Numbered from the stretch's first letter, positions 32,225 through 42,139 are shown. The stretch is DNA of 64,000 bases from Ligilactobacillus pabuli (GCF_022836475.1 NZ_BQXH01000009.1:1-64000), one strand, 5' to 3'. Program-made: numbers and translations. Notes: generated from the letters alone by a model not told the origin.

Positions 32225-33712
32225 GTGGAAAAATCAAAGAAAATTAAAACCAAAGCCTTAGTAATGATGATCTTTTCATCAATTTTTGGCTTTGCAAATA
32301 CGACAGTTGCATACTATCAAATGGGATACGCAAGTATTTTTTGGTATATTTTAGCGGCACTGTTCTTCTTTTTACCTAGTTCTTTAATGTTTGCTGAATA
32401 TGGTTCAGCCTTTAAAGAAGCAAAGGGTGGAATTTACTCGTGGTTAGCGGGTTCAATTGGTGAGAAACCAGCCTTTATCGGTACGTTTATCTGGTTATCA
32501 TCGTGGGTGATTTGGCTAGTTTCAACTTCATCTAAAGTGTGGATTCCATTATCAGCACTAATTTTTGGCCATGATGCAACCCAAACTTGGAGTTTATTTG
32601 GGCTAAATTCAACGCAAACAATTGGTTTATTAGGGATTCTTTGGATCGTGTTTGTGGCTTTTACTACTACTCATGGGGTAAGCTTTATTGCTAAGGTTTC
32701 ATCCCTAGGTGGAACTTGTATTGTGTTATTAGACGTGATCTTCATGGTCGCCAGTATTGTTGTTTGGATCGCCAACCATGGCGCCTTAGCACAACCAATC
32801 AATGGATTATCTAGCTTCTTCCAGTCGCCCAATCCAGACTTTGGTAGTTCGCTAGCTTTGATTTCCTTTGTGATTTACGCAGTTTTCGCTTATGGCGGAA
32901 TGGAATCAATGGGTGGAATTATGGATGACATTGAAAAGCCTGAAAAGACTTTCCCTAAAGCACTCATGATTTCGACTTTAATCATTACGATCGGTTATGC
33001 TTCCATGATCTTCTTCTGGGGGATCTCAAGTAACTGGCAACGTGATTTAGGTGGCTCTGACGTCAATTTAGGAAACATTACGTACATTTTGATGAACAAT
33101 CTGGGTGTTGAACTCGGGACGTCGCTTGGCTTCTCACATGCCACTGGTATGGTGTTAGGAAACATTATGACGCGTTTTGCTGGAATCGGGATGTTTATGG
33201 GTTATTTAGGGGCATTCTTTGTGTTGATCTATTCACCAATTAAGTCCTTTATTATTGGTTCTGACGCTCGGCTATGGCCTGCCAAATTGACTAAGATGAA
33301 TAAGCATAATATGCCTGCGAATGCAATGTGGCTGCAAACTGCAATTGTTGCAGTCTTCGTGTTCTTAGTTGCTTTTGGCGGTTCAGCTGCGCAGAAGTTT
33401 TATATTATCCTAACTGATATGGCCAATGTTTCAACGACTTTCCCATACTTATTCCTAGTCGGAGCTTTCCCATTCTTCAAGAAACGGTCAGACTTACAAC
33501 GACCGTTTGAAATTTATAAGAACCGGAAATTTACGAATTTGATCGTTGCGATCATTTTGGTGATTTTAGCCGGAGGGATTATCTTTACCTGTGTTCAACC
33601 AGTGATTGAACATGATTATCAAACTGCATTTTGGACAATGGTTGGACCAATTTTCTTTGGAATCGTTGCCTGGGTCTTTTACCATTTTGCAGAAAAGAAA
33701 TTAAGTAAATAA
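32225..33712 (+). CDS. YjeM-like APC superfamily amino acid transporter
   Basis: About 495 residues and twelve to thirteen membrane helices. It belongs to the glutamate/GABA antiporter-like branch (YjeM/GadC group): the N-terminal SSIFGFANTTVAYYQMGYASIFWYI and the internal YAVFAYGGMESMGGIMDDIEKPEKTFPKAL fit this group. The substrate is unknown; an amino acid or its decarboxylated product is likely. The start is taken as the GTG at 32225, eight bases after GGGAG; a longer in-frame start at 32198 lacks a site. It is monocistronic, with a strong terminator. Confidence 0.8.
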   Translation: MEKSKKIKTKALVMMIFSSIFGFANTTVAYYQMGYASIFWYILAALFFFLPSSLMFAEYGSAFKEAKGGIYSWLAGSIGEKPAFIGTFIWLSSWVIWLVSTSSKVWIPLSALIFGHDATQTWSLFGLNSTQTIGLLGILWIVFVAFTTTHGVSFIAKVSSLGGTCIVLLDVIFMVASIVVWIANHGALAQPINGLSSFFQSPNPDFGSSLALISFVIYAVFAYGGMESMGGIMDDIEKPEKTFPKALMISTLIITIGYASMIFFWGISSNWQRDLGGSDVNLGNITYILMNNLGVELGTSLGFSHATGMVLGNIMTRFAGIGMFMGYLGAFFVLIYSPIKSFIIGSDARLWPAKLTKMNKHNMPANAMWLQTAIVAVFVFLVAFGGSAAQKFYIILTDMANVSTTFPYLFLVGAFPFFKKRSDLQRPFEIYKNRKFTNLIVAIILVILAGGIIFTCVQPVIEHDYQTAFWTMVGPIFFGIVAWVFYHFAEKKLSK

Positions 33713-33720
33713 GTGTAACA

Positions 33721-33749
33721 AAAAAGCCGGTCACTTGACCGGCTTTTTT
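33721..33749 (+). terminator. Terminator of the YjeM-like gene
   Basis: AAAAAGCCGGTCA and TGACCGGCTTTTTT form a perfect stem. Confidence 0.92.
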
Positions 33750-34115
33750 ATGTAAAAAATAGAATAATTGCTCTGGAAACGTAGAGCGTATACTACAATA
33801 CCAGGCGGATATCGAACTGCTCTGCAGCCCTCGTATAATCCAGTATAACACTAAAATAATAACTAAATAAATTACAAAAATGTTACAAATCAATTGAAAA
33901 CTAAATTTTTCGGTTAAATGGGGTACTTTTTGTCTTCTTTTGTCAGTAAAAACTTAAATTTTCGTGTTTTCTCCCCTTTTTTGGCAGTCTTCGCTTTAAA
34001 AAAGGTCAATTATTCGAGCTAATTTTCAATGTCTAAGCAATTTGTTGGCGCTTGCAGTGAAATTGCTAGTAAGATAGGGGTAGTTGAAAAATCAAAGTGA
34101 GGGAGGCAGATTTAA
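33750..34115. other. Intergenic region before the aldehyde dehydrogenase gene
   Basis: AT-rich, with no open reading frame. A GC-richer island (about 33770-33855) contains short inverted pieces but does not fold into a tRNA cloverleaf by eye. No clear promoter hexamers except TTGCAG near 34052 with a weak -10. Confidence 0.35.
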
Positions 34116-35483
34116 ATGAGTTATACAGCAATTAATCCTTACAATGGGGAAAAAGTGAATGAGTTTGAAAATGTAACTGACCAGCAATTGGAATTGTTAT
34201 TAGATGAAGCACAACGTTTTTATGAACAAGCACAGAAAACAACCGTTAAAAGTCGAACGGAGTTTTTAGCGGCCTTAGCCGATGAGTTTGAAAACAATGC
34301 CGAAAAGTATGCTCGAATCCTAACGACTAATATGGGCAAACTACTGAAAGAAGCACGACAAGAAGTGGCGAAAACCGTAGCGTTTGCCCGTTATTACGCC
34401 GAAAATGGGCTGCAACTCTTGCAACCGCAAGCTTATACTAACTTACAAAGTGGACAAGCGCAGGTCGAGTTTTCAGGGACAGGGATCGTATTGGCGGTCG
34501 AACCGTGGAACTTTCCATATGCACAGGTGATGCGGGTCGTCGCACCTAATTTCATCTTGGGCAACCCTGTGCTTTTGAAACATGCTAGTATTGTGCCAGA
34601 AGCAGCTCAAGCCTTTCAAGAGGCGTGCGATAATGCGGGCTTACCATTAGGAGCATTTACCAACGTCTTTGCTGACTACGCACAGGTTGATCGGATCATT
34701 GCTGATCCCCGGGTTCAGGGTGTCGCTTTAACCGGTTCAGAAGGTGCAGGTCGTAAAATTGCGGCCAGTGCGGGGCAGCATTTGACCAAATCAACGTTGG
34801 AATTAGGCGGGACCGATGTCTTTATTGTACTAGCTGATGTGGATGTTGCACATGCCGCTAAAGATGCTGCGCAAGCACGATTATCGAACGCGGGGCAAGT
34901 TTGTACCGCAGCTAAGCGCTATATTGTTGCCAGCGAAATTTATCCTGAATTTTTAGCAGCTTTGAAGCAAGAATTTGCTAAATATCAGCTCGGTGATCCA
35001 CTAGATGAGCAAACGACTTTAGCACCGCTTTCTTCTAAGGTAGCACAACAACACTTGCAGCAACAAGTCAAAGAGGCAATTGCTGGCGGGGCAGAAGTGT
35101 TGTTTGGAGATCCAAGCCCACTCACAGGACCAGGAGCCGGCTTTACACCACTGATCTTGAGCGGAATGGAAGCAACTAATCCGCTGTATGAAGAAGAATT
35201 CTTTGGTCCAGTTGGACAAATTTATCAGGCAGATTCGGATGATGAAATTGTGGCAATCGCGAATAATTCGCGTCATGGATTAGGCGGTGCGATCTACTCG
35301 AATGATGTGGAACGAGCCAAGAAAATTGCCAGTCGGATCGAAACTGGTCAAGTAGCAATCAATCGAATCTTAAGTTCACAGGCACAAGTGCCGTTTGGCG
35401 GCGTCAAGGATTCTGGTTATGGACGTGAATTAAGTGAGTGGGGAATCTATGAGTTTGCCAATATCAAACCAGTGATTTACTAA
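34116..35483 (+). CDS. NAD(P)-dependent aldehyde dehydrogenase, succinate-semialdehyde type
   Basis: A 455-residue aldehyde dehydrogenase superfamily member. It opens with the SSADH-like AINPYNGEKVNEF. The cofactor region has EPWNFPYAQVMRV, the general base is the glutamate in LELGGTDVFIV, and the catalytic cysteine lies in NAGQVCTAAKR. The C-terminal PFGGVKDSGYGRELS is typical of GabD/YneI. It oxidises a short-chain aldehyde, likely succinate semialdehyde or a related one. The ATG follows GAGGGAGG. The next gene begins 28 bases downstream and may be co-transcribed. Confidence 0.9.
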   Translation: MSYTAINPYNGEKVNEFENVTDQQLELLLDEAQRFYEQAQKTTVKSRTEFLAALADEFENNAEKYARILTTNMGKLLKEARQEVAKTVAFARYYAENGLQLLQPQAYTNLQSGQAQVEFSGTGIVLAVEPWNFPYAQVMRVVAPNFILGNPVLLKHASIVPEAAQAFQEACDNAGLPLGAFTNVFADYAQVDRIIADPRVQGVALTGSEGAGRKIAASAGQHLTKSTLELGGTDVFIVLADVDVAHAAKDAAQARLSNAGQVCTAAKRYIVASEIYPEFLAALKQEFAKYQLGDPLDEQTTLAPLSSKVAQQHLQQQVKEAIAGGAEVLFGDPSPLTGPGAGFTPLILSGMEATNPLYEEEFFGPVGQIYQADSDDEIVAIANNSRHGLGGAIYSNDVERAKKIASRIETGQVAINRILSSQAQVPFGGVKDSGYGRELSEWGIYEFANIKPVIY

Positions 35484-35511
35484 AATTTGTTACACGAGGA
35501 GTTAGTACTGG

Positions 35512-36138
35512 ATGGATCAGGAATTTGAATATCAACAAATGTTAGCGGGCGAATTGTACTTGGCCAGTAGTATTTTACCTGAGAATCGGTCAATGCCAGG
35601 AAAAATATTGGCGCAAAAAATCAATCGGTTGCCGATCGAAAACCGGGCAGAAATTGTAGCGCAAGAAAGAAAGCTGTTCGGAAAAACGGGGGATAACTTC
35701 TATATTAAGCCGCCGTTATCAGTGTGCTATGGGAATCACGTTGAGGTTGGTGACAATTTTTATGCAAATCTGGATTGTATCTTTTTGGATATCAATAGAA
35801 TTGTGATTGGTGATAATGTCTTAGTTGGTCCACGAGTTAATTTCTATACCGCAGGTCATCCAATTGATGCAGCAGTCCGGCAAACTGGCTTAGAGTTCGG
35901 GTATCCCATCGTGGTGGAGGATAATGTCTGGATCGGTGGTAGTGTTACAATTCTGCCGGGAATCACGATTGGGGAAAACTCAATCGTCGGTGCAGGTGCT
36001 GTTGTCACAAAAGACGTTCCTAAAAACACGATTGTTGGTGGAAATCCTGCCAGAGTTATTCGAAAAATATCTGCGCAAGACCATCAATTTTGGCAGGAAA
36101 AGTTGACCCAGTATCGGCAAATGCACGCTAGCAAGTGA
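35512..36138 (+). CDS. Maltose/galactoside-type sugar O-acetyltransferase
   Basis: A 208-residue left-handed beta-helix enzyme. An N-terminal Mac domain (MLAGELYLAS) precedes the hexapeptide repeats (NHVEVGDNFYANLDCIFLDINRIVIGDNVLVGP, DNVWIGGSVTILPGITIGENSIVGAGAVVTKDVP). The catalytic histidine is in YTAGHPID. It transfers acetyl from acetyl-CoA to a sugar hydroxyl, often seen as a detoxifying reaction. The start follows ACGAGGAG. Confidence 0.88.
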   Translation: MDQEFEYQQMLAGELYLASSILPENRSMPGKILAQKINRLPIENRAEIVAQERKLFGKTGDNFYIKPPLSVCYGNHVEVGDNFYANLDCIFLDINRIVIGDNVLVGPRVNFYTAGHPIDAAVRQTGLEFGYPIVVEDNVWIGGSVTILPGITIGENSIVGAGAVVTKDVPKNTIVGGNPARVIRKISAQDHQFWQEKLTQYRQMHASK

Positions 36139-36180
36139 GATAGCTGCTAAAGTTACTAAAGTAAATATAGTTCTAAGTAA

Positions 36181-36226
36181 AAAGCCTCCATGGCGCCATT
36201 TAACGGCACACCTGGAGGCTTTTTGA
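36181..36226. terminator. Bidirectional terminator between the acetyltransferase and asnA
   Basis: AAAGCCTCCA and TGGAGGCTTTTT pair exactly, and A/T runs on both sides allow use from either strand. The genes converge. Confidence 0.85.
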
Positions 36227-36231
36227 ATTTG

Positions 36232-37239
36232 CTAGAGTAAGTGGATCTGATGGGCTTCACAATCATCGATCAGTTCTTGTGGCCAAATGCTGGCTTGGAC
36301 TTCACCGACGTGAGCTTTACCAAGCAATAACATGCACAGGCGTGATTGGCCGATTCCACCACCGATGGTCAGTGGCATCTCGTCATGCATGATCATTTGA
36401 TGGTAGGGGTATTTCAGGCGATCTGTGGCGCCAGCAATTTCTAGTTGCTTTTGTAAGGCAGTTTTATCGACCCGGACCCCCATACTGGATAATTCTAAGG
36501 CTTGTTGTAATGGTTCATACCAGAATAAGATATCACCGTTTAGTGACCAGTCGTCATAGTCTGGTGCCCGCCCGTCATGCCGTTTGCCACTTTTAAGCGG
36601 GCCACCGATCTGCATTAAGAACACTGCTCCCAGTTCTTTACAAATGGCGTTTTCTCGTTCTTTTGGACTCAAAGTTGGGTAACGGTCTTCTAGGTCCTGG
36701 GTGGTGACAAAATGAATTTTTTTAGGTAAATGATGGACTGCTTGTGGGTATTGGTACCAAACTTCATCTTCCATGTGTTTGATGACCTTGAAAATCTGCT
36801 TCACGTTTGCTTCTAGAGTCGTAAAGTTGCGCTCGTCTTTAGTAATCACTTTTTCCCAATCCCATTGGTCGACATAAATTGAGTGGAAGTTATCGAGTTC
36901 TTCATCTTTTCTGATTGCGTTCATGTTGGTATATAGGCCTTCGTGGACGCCAAAACCGTAACGGCGCAGTGCGTCACGTTTCCACTTAGCTAAGGAATGA
37001 ACGATTTCGATCGTTTGATCTGGAAGTCCCTGCATCGTGAACGAAACGGGTTGTTCAACGCCATTCAGATTATCGTTGAGCCCCGTACTTCGGCTGACAA
37101 ACATCGGCGCAGTTAAGCGACTGAGATTCATCTTTTTACCAAATTCATCTTGAAATGTTTCACGAATATAACGAATTGCTTCTTCCGTTTCTTTAACGGA
37201 TAATGTTGGCTGATAGCCTTGTGGGAAAATAGTTGGCAT
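36232..37239 (-). CDS. asnA: Aspartate--ammonia ligase (ammonia-dependent asparagine synthetase A)
   Basis: About 335 residues. AsnA is a class II aminoacyl-tRNA-synthetase-like enzyme that makes asparagine from aspartate, ammonia and ATP. The segments [21 protein letters not shown]-like ([24 protein letters not shown]) and [23 protein letters not shown] are typical. I start at the ATG at 37239 (MPTIFPQG), which follows AAAGGA; the in-frame ATG at 37257 overlaps that site. A T-box riboswitch upstream (37389-37640) should raise expression when the matching tRNA is uncharged. Confidence 0.95.
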   Translation of the reverse strand: MPTIFPQGYQPTLSVKETEEAIRYIRETFQDEFGKKMNLSRLTAPMFVSRSTGLNDNLNGVEQPVSFTMQGLPDQTIEIVHSLAKWKRDALRRYGFGVHEGLYTNMNAIRKDEELDNFHSIYVDQWDWEKVITKDERNFTTLEANVKQIFKVIKHMEDEVWYQYPQAVHHLPKKIHFVTTQDLEDRYPTLSPKERENAICKELGAVFLMQIGGPLKSGKRHDGRAPDYDDWSLNGDILFWYEPLQQALELSSMGVRVDKTALQKQLEIAGATDRLKYPYHQMIMHDEMPLTIGGGIGQSRLCMLLLGKAHVGEVQASIWPQELIDDCEAHQIHLL

Positions 37240-37295
37240 ATAAATCGTTCCTTTCATTTTGTGGTTAAGTTAGCTAAATGGGCAAATGACATGAA

Positions 37296-37311
37296 TGTTT
37301 CACGTGAAACA
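37296..37311. promoter_or_regulatory. parS centromere site, second copy
   Basis: TGTTTCACGTGAAACA, identical to the site at 4614-4629 and an exact match to the parS consensus. It lies in the leader between the asnA start and its T-box terminator, where bound ParB could also affect transcription. Confidence 0.9.
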
Positions 37312-37388
37312 TTCTAGGCCATAGTCTCCGGTTTTCTGCGACAAAGGTGGGGCAGGTAGATGAACAGCTAATTTTCTGGGCAAAAAAA

Positions 37389-37640
37389 GAGTCCTTCTTC
37401 CCAACTAAGGGACGAAGGACTCGCGGTACCACCCAAATTACCGCTCGTCTACACGAACAGCATCTTAATTCACGTACTATCATACGTGCCCAGTGGTAAC
37501 GAACCGGTGACGTCAAAACCTACTCTGATCACTCATTTGGGCTTGAAACTAGGAAAGTGTTATTCGACTGTTAGTTAACTTCTCAGCTTTTCACCACCCG
37601 CTGAGTCTCTGCTAGCACTATGCAGTTTACTTGTCTTTCT
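37389..37640 (-). promoter_or_regulatory. T-box riboswitch of asnA
   Basis: On the minus strand the conserved GGGTGGTACCGC (37423-37434) precedes a terminator with exact arms GAGTCCTTC and GAAGGACTC and a T run. The acceptor bulge TGGT fits an ACCA tRNA end. The upstream stem I is clear (ACTCAGC with GCTGAG, apical GGGTGGTG). AAC triplets on the 3' side are candidate asparagine specifiers, but I could not fix which one is in the specifier loop. Confidence 0.85.
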
Positions 37641-37739
37641 TAATGTCTTTAACTTTATTAAAGCTAATTTTAGCACAATAATTTGAAATTGAAAGCTTTT
37701 TTAATGAATTTATCACTGAAAAACCATTTATTTGCAAAA

Positions 37740-38426
37740 TTAGTTAATGATTGAGAATGCAGACGACGTTTTAGTGATCATAAAGTTACTTTCATGTTGG
37801 TGGGCATGGTCAGCTAAAAAAACTGCTGAACGGGTGGCAGATTCCAGCATGGTGCGATCGATCATTGATTGTGCCAGCGTCGTTGTGGTTAACAGGCGCT
37901 GGTTGCTGCCGGTCGCAAAAATTAAGGCTAAGTCAGCTGGTGTCCGTCGAATGGTATTGATCGCGATCTCGCCGGTAAAAAAATAACCAGTTGGAGTTGG
38001 TTGAAGACTGCCGCCAGTCATTTGTAAGCGTGGATTTGCCAGCAAAGTCGGATCAGTAATGAGTTCAGTCGTTAGGACACTGATGTTTTTAGCCAGCAGA
38101 TCAGCCAGTAATGTTTCAGTGATCGGACTATAGTTGAGCACGACGTGGTGTGCCTCATGCAGGTAGGGACTTAATGAGCCGATAATTTGGTCGCGGTTTG
38201 CTGCCGAAATTTGTGCTGCTGAACTTAAATCTCCTAGCCAGACAACTTGACCATAATCGTGAACGACCATGCCTTTTTTAATAAACATCTGCAGATCCCG
38301 CGTGATCGTCATTTGTGAGACGGCAAAAACCTGGGCGAGCTGACTAATGGTTGTTTGTCGGTGGAGGCGTAAGTATTCGAGCTCTTGTTGCTGACGTAAA
38401 ATAATGGAACTTTCTGTGGAATGCAT
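37740..38426 (-). CDS. DeoR-family transcriptional regulator
   Basis: A 228-residue regulator. The N-terminal helix-turn-helix (LEYLRLHRQTTISQLAQVFAVSQMTITRDLQMFIKKG, residues 17-52) is of the DeoR type. The rest is the DeoR sensor fold, with SPITETLLADLL in the phosphosugar-site position. It is divergent from the GH1/EIIC genes and very probably controls them. GGAGGTC precedes the ATG. The typical DeoR arginine in the recognition helix is seen as ITRDL. Confidence 0.85.
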   Translation of the reverse strand: MHSTESSIILRQQQELEYLRLHRQTTISQLAQVFAVSQMTITRDLQMFIKKGMVVHDYGQVVWLGDLSSAAQISAANRDQIIGSLSPYLHEAHHVVLNYSPITETLLADLLAKNISVLTTELITDPTLLANPRLQMTGGSLQPTPTGYFFTGEIAINTIRRTPADLALIFATGSNQRLLTTTTLAQSMIDRTMLESATRSAVFLADHAHQHESNFMITKTSSAFSIIN

Positions 38427-38486
38427 GGCTTGACCTCCAAAAATGAACTGTAATTTAACATAAAGCAGAATTTGTGTGATTTTTCG

Positions 38487-38514
38487 TTGAATAAAGAAAA
38501 CGTTTTTATATAAT
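38487..38514 (+). promoter_or_regulatory. Promoter with internal cre-like site for the GH1/EIIC unit
   Basis: TTGAAT (38487-38492), 16 bases, TATAAT (38509-38514). AGAAAACGTTTTTA (38495-38508) fills the spacer and resembles cre with two mismatches, so CcpA would block polymerase directly. Confidence 0.65.
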
Positions 38515-38570
38515 AAACTGTGAGATGTCTGGTAATATGTTTAGTATATAATTTCCCAAGGAGGATAACT

Positions 38571-39947
38571 ATGAAGACTGAGAAAAAATTTTTATGGGGA
38601 GCGTCACTGTCTGCCCATCAAACAGAAGGTGCCGTAGATGTCGACGGCAAGCAGCCATCAGTGCAGGATACCCGCCAACGAGATAATCATGAGATCGCTG
38701 ATTTTACGGTCGCGGTCGACCATTTTCACCATTATCAAGAAGATATTGATTTGTTAAAGGGAATGGGGCTAACAGCTTTGCGGATCTCTTTTGCATGGAC
38801 GCGGATCATTCAGGCTGACGGCGGTGTGAATGAGCGGGGCTTGAAGCATTACGATGATGTGATCGACTATTTGTTAAAACAAGATATTCTACCGATCGTC
38901 ACCACTTATCATTTTGATTTGCCTGACCATTTGGAACAAGCCGGTGGGTGGACTAATCCGGACACAGTTCAAGCATATAGCGACTATGTTGAAGTTTTAT
39001 TTAAGCATTTTGGTGACCGGGTCAAGCACTGGCTAACGATCAACGAGCCTAATATTATGTTATTAGCGGACCAAAAAATCGTCGGTTTCCATCGTGAAAA
39101 TCCGGAATGTTATGCATCATTTTATAACTTAATGATCGCAGAAAAAATTGCGATCAAGAAATGCCATGAACTAGTTGAGGACGGACAGATTGGACCAGTG
39201 CCCAATATTTCGCTGGTTTATCCGCTGTCTTCCAAACCAGCAGATATCCGCGCGGCCCTGACCTTTAACGCGGTTCGTAACTGGGCTTATTTAGATTTTT
39301 CTGTGAAGGGTCGGATCAATCCAGTCTTGCAAGCACATTTGAAAGACATGGGAATTACGCTAGAGATACAACCAGAGCACTTAGAGTTAGTCCAAAATAA
39401 CCTGCCAGACTTTATTGGCTTAAATTATTATACAAGTGCTACTGTTAGTTTCCCACAACCGGGTGAAGCCAAATTAGCCGGAGTATCTGACCAACAATCA
39501 GAAGACGTTTATGAACCGGGCGCATATAAGGGTGTGACTAATCCGTTCTTGAAGAAAAATGAGTTTAACTGGACTTTAGATCCGCTGGGCTTACAAACAA
39601 CACTCGAAGTTACTAATGACCGCTATGAAATTCCAATCATGATCACGGAAAATGGCTTAGGTGCTTATGATGAGTTAACGGCTGACCACCAGATCCATGA
39701 TCAATATCGGATCGACTACCTGCAACAGCACTTAGCAGCCATTGAGCAGGCACAAAAAAATGGGGTGCCGGTTTGTGGTTACCTACCATGGTCTGCCATC
39801 GATTTGATCAGTGTGCATGAAGGGATTGCGAAACGTTACGGCTTTATTTATGTTGATCGAACAGACAAAGATGTGAAAGAATTAAAGCGTTACCCGAAAG
39901 ATAGCTATTACTGGTTTAAACAAGTCATTGAAAAAGGTGGGCTCTAA
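38571..39947 (+). CDS. Glycoside hydrolase family 1, 6-phospho-beta-glucosidase type
   Basis: About 458 residues, shorter at the N-terminus than many GH1 proteins but complete. The acid/base glutamate is in WLTINEPN and the nucleophile in ITENGLG. It should hydrolyse a phosphorylated beta-glucoside delivered by a PTS permease. AAGGAGG precedes the ATG. The next gene, EIIC, begins two bases after its stop, so the two are one unit under the divergent DeoR-type regulator. Confidence 0.9.
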   Translation: MKTEKKFLWGASLSAHQTEGAVDVDGKQPSVQDTRQRDNHEIADFTVAVDHFHHYQEDIDLLKGMGLTALRISFAWTRIIQADGGVNERGLKHYDDVIDYLLKQDILPIVTTYHFDLPDHLEQAGGWTNPDTVQAYSDYVEVLFKHFGDRVKHWLTINEPNIMLLADQKIVGFHRENPECYASFYNLMIAEKIAIKKCHELVEDGQIGPVPNISLVYPLSSKPADIRAALTFNAVRNWAYLDFSVKGRINPVLQAHLKDMGITLEIQPEHLELVQNNLPDFIGLNYYTSATVSFPQPGEAKLAGVSDQQSEDVYEPGAYKGVTNPFLKKNEFNWTLDPLGLQTTLEVTNDRYEIPIMITENGLGAYDELTADHQIHDQYRIDYLQQHLAAIEQAQKNGVPVCGYLPWSAIDLISVHEGIAKRYGFIYVDRTDKDVKELKRYPKDSYYWFKQVIEKGGL

Positions 39948-39949
39948 TT

Positions 39950-41284
39950 ATGAATAAATTTTTTACTTTTTTGGAAAGTAAATTGTTGCCGCCCCTAAAC
40001 AAGGTTGCGAATACCAAGGTCGTTCGTGGAATTATGAATGCCAGTTTAACGGCGGTACCATTTACGATCGTGGCCTCAATTTTCTTAATTCTCAATAATC
40101 TACCGCAAATTTTCCCCTTCGCTGCGAGCTTCTTTAATAATACGATCTTGCGCTTCAGCGGTTTTTATTCGCTAGGAAACACGATGGCATTAGGTTCGAT
40201 TGCGCTGTACTATTCTTTAGCGATTGGGTATTACTACGTTGAAGAATATCGGCGTGATGGCGAAAAAGAACTGAACTCCTTTTCTGGGGCGATTTTGTCA
40301 CTGTTTGCGTTTTTGATGACAATTCCTTCGATTGTCTGGCAAAAAGGAACTGCTACCGGTGTTTCGGTTGCGTTACAAGATAATACTGGCACAGTTAACG
40401 GAACAGCCTTGAGTAATGGCTGGGTGACTCGCTTTGGTGGTGTTGGGATTTTTATTGCCATCGTTGTCGGGATCTTGGCAGTCCAAGTTTATCGTTTTTG
40501 TATCAATAAGAATCTCTCAATTAAGATGCCAGCAGGGGTTCCCGATGGGGTCAGCCGTTCTTTTGCTTCTCTGATTCCACTGATCTTAGTGGCATTTATT
40601 ATGATCATTTTAGTGGGGATCTTAGGCTTGATGCACACCGACCTGCACGCACTACTTTCGGTGCCATTCGGCTTTGTTAAGCATTTGACTGGTTCCTGGC
40701 TAGGAATGCTGGTGATTTTGTTGCTGATTCATTTGCTATGGATCGTGGGTGTGCATGGAACAGCGATTATTAAAAATAGTTTTGTTAACCCGATTTTGTT
40801 AGTAGCTCTAACCGAAAATGTAAATGGGGCTCATAATATTTTTGCCGGTGATTTTATTAATATGTGGGTCTTCATCGGTGGTGCTGGTGGGACCTTAGGC
40901 TTGGTCTTGTTAATGAACTTTATGTCCAAGTCAAAACAGTTGCGGATTTTGGGTCGGACAGCACTTTTACCAGCAATTTTTAACATCAACGAACCAGTGA
41001 TCTTTGGGGCACCGATCGTTTACAATCCGTACTTGATGATTCCGTTCTTGGTTAATCCGCTGGTTACCTCGTCATTAACTTATTTTGCCATTAAAATTGG
41101 TTTAGTTGGGACAGTGAAGTCGGCCATTGCGTGGATCTTGCCAGTCGGGATTGGTGCTTGGCTAGGGACGAATGGTAGTTTTGCGGCAGTCTTGTTAGCC
41201 TTTGTTAACTTGGCAGTCTCAGTGGTCATTTACTATCCATTCTTCAAATTATACGATCAAAAGTTGTTGAAAGAAGAGCAGTAG
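39950..41284 (+). CDS. PTS cellobiose-family EIIC permease
   Basis: A 444-residue membrane subunit of the lactose/cellobiose (Lac) PTS family. The loop NEPVIFGAPIVYNPYLMIPF near residues 347-366 is the conserved sugar-site motif, and WIVGVHGTAIIKN is typical of CelB-like proteins. It needs EIIA and EIIB partners; none is encoded next to it. The EIIB and EIIA genes at 60016-60728 are the only ones in this window. It is co-transcribed with the GH1 gene. Confidence 0.92.
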   Translation: MNKFFTFLESKLLPPLNKVANTKVVRGIMNASLTAVPFTIVASIFLILNNLPQIFPFAASFFNNTILRFSGFYSLGNTMALGSIALYYSLAIGYYYVEEYRRDGEKELNSFSGAILSLFAFLMTIPSIVWQKGTATGVSVALQDNTGTVNGTALSNGWVTRFGGVGIFIAIVVGILAVQVYRFCINKNLSIKMPAGVPDGVSRSFASLIPLILVAFIMIILVGILGLMHTDLHALLSVPFGFVKHLTGSWLGMLVILLLIHLLWIVGVHGTAIIKNSFVNPILLVALTENVNGAHNIFAGDFINMWVFIGGAGGTLGLVLLMNFMSKSKQLRILGRTALLPAIFNINEPVIFGAPIVYNPYLMIPFLVNPLVTSSLTYFAIKIGLVGTVKSAIAWILPVGIGAWLGTNGSFAAVLLAFVNLAVSVVIYYPFFKLYDQKLLKEEQ

Positions 41285-41307
41285 GTTTTGAATTTCTGAG
41301 TTTAAAT

Positions 41308-41357
41308 GGGTTCGGAGTGGTTGTTTAACAGCAGCTGCTGGGAGCCTTTTTTTAGTA
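41308..41357 (+). terminator. Probable terminator after EIIC
   Basis: GGTTCGGAG and CTGGGAGCC pair imperfectly around a loop that contains AGCAGCTGCT, followed by a seven-T run. Confidence 0.45.
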
Positions 41358-41437
41358 TGATTTCAGGACAATTTGCCAGATATTGTGATATAATTAACAA
41401 AGATGAAAACGGTTAAATTAAGAAAGGCGATGTTTTG

Positions 41438-42082
41438 ATGACAGACCAGAAATTTGTAAACAATGATTTTAGTGATGTGGTGTTGAATCGGCATTCAGTC
41501 CGTGAATTTGAACCTAACGTAAAAATTAGTCGGGATGAATTGCAGCAAATGATTGCTGAAACAATTCAAGCACCATCGGCTTGTAACCTGCAGTCTTGGC
41601 ACTTTGTAGTGGTTGATACCCCAGAAGGAAAAGCCAAGCTCAAGGAAGCGGCGATGAAGTTCAACTATCCGCAGGTCGATACTGCTTCAGCGATTATTTA
41701 TCTTGCCGGCGACACTGAATCGCACTTAGTTTATCGTGATGTTTGGAACCAAGCAGTTGCAGAAGGACGAATCACTCCTGAAAAGCGGGATGAGATTTTT
41801 AGTTCATTTTTACCTTTATATGAAAACGCAACACCTGAATTCTTACAAATGGATGCCACGATCGACTGTTCGATGGCCGCAATGCAGCTGTTGCAAGTGA
41901 TCCGGGCCCATGGCTATGACGCCAATGCTTGGGCAGGATATGATCCACAAAAAATGCTAACTGCCTTAGGCTTAGATCAAAAACGATTTGTGCCCGTCAT
42001 GGCCATTTCTCTAGGTAAATCCGCCGAGGTTCCGCTGGTATCAACGCGTTATCCTGCCAGTGACGTTACCGAATTTTTGTAA
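41438..42082 (+). CDS. Nitroreductase family FMN oxidoreductase
   Basis: About 214 residues, NfsA/NfsB-like fold. NRHSVREFEPN carries the arginine-serine FMN-phosphate site, and QAPSACNLQSWHFVVV is the second FMN motif. ALGLDQKRFVPVMAISLGKSAE is the conserved C-terminal strand. It probably reduces quinones, nitro groups or flavins using NAD(P)H. The ATG at 41438 has AAAGG 10 bases upstream; the preceding TTG codon is in frame but less likely. It stands alone. Confidence 0.88.
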   Translation: MTDQKFVNNDFSDVVLNRHSVREFEPNVKISRDELQQMIAETIQAPSACNLQSWHFVVVDTPEGKAKLKEAAMKFNYPQVDTASAIIYLAGDTESHLVYRDVWNQAVAEGRITPEKRDEIFSSFLPLYENATPEFLQMDATIDCSMAAMQLLQVIRAHGYDANAWAGYDPQKMLTALGLDQKRFVPVMAISLGKSAEVPLVSTRYPASDVTEFL

Positions 42083-42102
42083 GATAAAATCATTCAAGAA
42101 AT

Positions 42103-42139
42103 CCCCCAGTTTGTCAGTGTTAGGACAGACTGGGGGTTT
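42103..42139 (+). terminator. Terminator of the nitroreductase gene
   Basis: CCCCCAGTTTGTC pairs with GACAGACTGGGGG, followed by TTTG. Confidence 0.75.

Noticed and set aside
33770-33855. GC-richer island resembling a decayed tRNA
   Set aside because: No cloverleaf, no T-loop consensus GTTCNANNC and no acceptor pairing could be drawn.
37274-37516. 80-codon minus-strand frame
   Set aside because: It covers the T-box antiterminator, terminator and parS site of the asnA leader; the RNA element explains the sequence.
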